64,000 nt of DNA, taken from assembly GCF_016406085.1 (NCBI RefSeq), contig NZ_JAEHFJ010000015.1:1-64000 (forward strand). The letters are read 5' to 3'. Of the stretch, positions 63,401 to 64,000 are shown piece after piece. The notes under the pieces were generated by a model, which worked only from the letters and a program-made list of their open reading frames with translations, ran no database searches and was not told where the DNA came from. The stretch is from Aureibaculum flavum (lineage in GTDB: Bacteria > Bacteroidota > Bacteroidia > Flavobacteriales > Flavobacteriaceae). Within the stretch, counting starts at the first letter, position 1. Every line of letters starts with the position of its first letter. The translations under genes were made by a program, and so were the position numbers.

Positions 63401-64000
63401 TAAATACCATCATTGTCTGAATCTAAATCTAAATAATTTGGTACACCATCGCCATCTATATCAAATGCTGGTTCAATTACGCCATTATCATCTCCAACAG
63501 CATTGTCATTATCATCATCATCTAAATATGCAGGAATACCATCTGCATCATTATCTGCATAAGGATCTACACCTCCTGATTCAACTGTATCTGGAATACC
63601 ATCATTATCTGAATCTAAATCCAAGTAATCAGGTACACCATCACCATCATTATCAGGGAATAAGTTTAATGTAGCTGGAGCCGATGTCCAATTACTATCA
63701 CAAACAAATGCAGGTGATGAAAGAATCACTCTATATTGATAGCCATCATAACTGGCAGGGACCCCTGTTAAAGTCAAGGCATCTGTTGTTGCATTACTGT
63801 ATGTAGGACTCGCACCCCCATTAGTTATAGCAGCCCATGTTGTACCTCCATCTGTACTCTCGTACCATCTGTAAGTAATCGTATTAATTATGTCCGTGCT
63901 AAATGTAACATTAGCATTAATGATTAAAGTTTGACTTAAAGGGTTCGTATTAATTACAGGAACGCCTAAACTATCTTGCTGGAAGTCATAATTAGCACTT
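60454..64000 (-). CDS. T9SS type-B substrate with Ig-like and thrombospondin type-3 repeats (5' end outside the window)
   Basis: The frame is open to the window edge, so about 1180 residues of a larger protein are seen. It alternates Ig-like domains (starting near TYRWYESTDGGTTW, ending VCDSNWTSAPATL) with long arrays of Asp-rich thrombospondin type-3 calcium-binding units (DxDxDGxxD patterns such as DLDSDNDGIPD). The C terminus (PDGFSPNGDGDND, EVYDRWGNIVYEY, VPVGTYYYIIKYN, WVYINY) is the gliding-motility-type (CHU_C, type B) T9SS sorting domain. Surface adhesin or motility role is inferred. Three homologous units repeat in tandem with distances of 969 and 852 bases. PorP/SprF follows by 96 bases. 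Confidence 0.92.
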   Translation of the reverse strand, partial: SANYDFQQDSLGVPVINTNPLSQTLIINANVTFSTDIINTITYRWYESTDGGTTWAAITNGGASPTYSNATTDALTLTGVPASYDGYQYRVILSSPAFVCDSNWTSAPATLNLFPDNDGDGVPDYLDLDSDNDGIPDTVESGGVDPYADNDADGIPAYLDDDDNDNAVGDDNGVIEPAFDIDGDGVPNYLDLDSDNDGIYDLVESGQLDALNNIVDVNNDGIIDAANSGTVGANGLFDPLEDTPDSGNLVNLTADSDGDTIPDSNEIDADNDGCNDVREAGFTDGDLNGLLGNGTIGAGLLVDVNGVVTSGVDGYTIPDDLDLNSVYDFQQASLGIPLVNTDPLSQTIVINSNVTFSTDILAEISYQWYESTDGGTTWAPITNGGTSPIYSNATTDALTLTGVPLSYDGYQYRVMLMSPVFVCDSNWTSAPATLSLFPDNDGDGIPDAVDLDDDNDGIPDTIEGVLDTDGDGILDQFDLDSDNDGIYDVVESGQLNGTTVVDLNNDGILDGNSADFGTNGLLDLIESDDTAAATLTNVTADSDNDGIPDSHELDSDNDGCNDVIEAGLIDVDDSGRLGSDTGLTVDANGLVNTAGTTGYTTPNDLDNNSVFDFQEAGLAVLPIATQPLDDVIVVNANTSFSVDIQSTITYQWQMSMDAGVNWSNISNGGTVPTVTGATSDELTLNMVPLEYNGYMYRVVLSSPAFACDTDVISDPALLTVYPDFDGDGVGDPIDLDDDNDGIPDLMEFEGLDPLADNDGDGVPAYLDDNDNNISVGDANDDVESEYDFDGDGIANHFDLDADGDGILDVVEAGNADLDADNDGVIDGVPADFGINGLFDPLETDDTLLADINYVPWNSDGDSQLNFLDIDDDNDGILTVVETAFDSDGDTHPNYLDLDADDDGIPDNVEGQTTADYTSPLGVDANGDGLDDAYGLGLTPVNTDGADQPDYLDTDSDNDAVPDSIEGHDYDANGEPDVYPSGNDDDNDGLDDAYDGSIGDFADPNGLSVDTDPATDLPNRDAALEADVNTAGLVTGDSEVDYRDIDDDGDGINTIDEDGDKDGDPTNDNCDEDAYPDYLDPTSCTIIPDGFSPNGDGDNDLLVVPALAQYKDFEMEVYDRWGNIVYEYDNNGRAMPLWWDGYSSGTMTISKGNKVPVGTYYYIIKYNEAGLEPIAGWVYINY

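Noticed and set aside
61461-63674. Several plus-strand frames (for example 61461-61667, 61707-61979, 62397-62618, 63438-63674) rich in His, Gln, Leu and Tyr
   Set aside because: They are the antisense reading of the Asp-rich calcium repeats: GAT codons read backwards as ATC/TCA/CAT. They have no promoter or independent conservation signal.
60780-63700. Many short near-identical repeats (TCATCATTATC, CCATCACCATC) that look at first like a CRISPR or satellite array
   Set aside because: Spacing is irregular, there are no unique spacers, and all repeats stay in frame within one protein; they encode thrombospondin type-3 units.
1-64000. Defence systems, toxin-antitoxin pairs, insertion sequences, prophage genes, CRISPR
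   Set aside because: I looked through all coding frames and gaps; none of the gene products or repeats has the marks of these elements.

Overview
The window reads as chromosomal DNA of a member of the family Flavobacteriaceae (phylum Bacteroidota). Supporting signs are the low G+C content, promoters with a TAnnTTTG -7 box and a TTTG-like -33 box, A/T-rich starts without obvious Shine-Dalgarno sequences, a type IX secretion (T9SS) type-B substrate next to a PorP/SprF gene, a PID-CTERM-like mini-protein, and family-typical gene orders (rplM-rpsI-rpsB-tsf-pyrH-frr; pdxA-DUF177-rpmF-fabH-accB-accC). No insertion sequence, prophage, CRISPR array or defence island is visible. This is a core-genome region with small accessory touches.

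Layout. 1-2830: tail of a DUF2723 membrane protein, a NodB-type deacetylase, a cysteine-less thioredoxin-fold protein and CutC. 2977-5395: sugar MFS transporter and a glycosylasparaginase lipoprotein, a likely small N-glycan salvage set next to divergent cutC. 5528-10615: polA, a 34-aa basic peptide, gamma-glutamyltransferase (minus strand) and a small gene interrupted by an in-frame stop. 10863-15046: ribosomal proteins L13, S9, S2, then EF-Ts, UMP kinase and ribosome recycling factor. 15117-26094: DUF5686 outer-membrane protein, MMPL exporter, rfbA, asnS, WG-repeat protein, rpoN and a membrane protein. 26106-29244 (minus): a beta-barrel protein and an ExbB/4-TM/ExbD/ExbD proton-channel cassette. 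29320-31977: tRNA-Ser, ansA, a zinc peptidase and an Lrp regulator.

32083-38036: fatty-acid initiation genes (fabH-accB-accC), rpmF with DUF177, pdxA, riboflavin synthase and a PID-CTERM-like mini-protein. 38302-46191: a CAT-anticodon tRNA, a polyprenyl synthetase, and a TetR-TolC-MFP-RND efflux operon. 46208-55632 (minus): ileS and dksA-like, a terminator, then an adhesin-like protein, lspA, uvrC and a patatin/Omp85-like protein. 55762-64000 (minus): the T9SS type-B locus, comprising a giant calcium-repeat and Ig-like substrate (cut by the window edge), PorP/SprF and two tandem OmpA-family PD40 proteins.

How they work together. Most genes serve translation, envelope lipid and lipoprotein biogenesis, and envelope energisation or export. 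I see no convincing novel multi-gene system. The best leads are single-gene oddities: the interrupted small gene at 10379, the Cys-less thioredoxin, the Thr-to-Ser change in AnsA, the degenerate DksA finger, the PID-CTERM mini-protein and the tandemly duplicated T9SS substrate. There are also several RNA or promoter arrangements: a nearly leaderless tetR, a tRNA-Ser promoter abutting the mature tRNA, and hairpins at rpsB/tsf and over the patatin stop codon.
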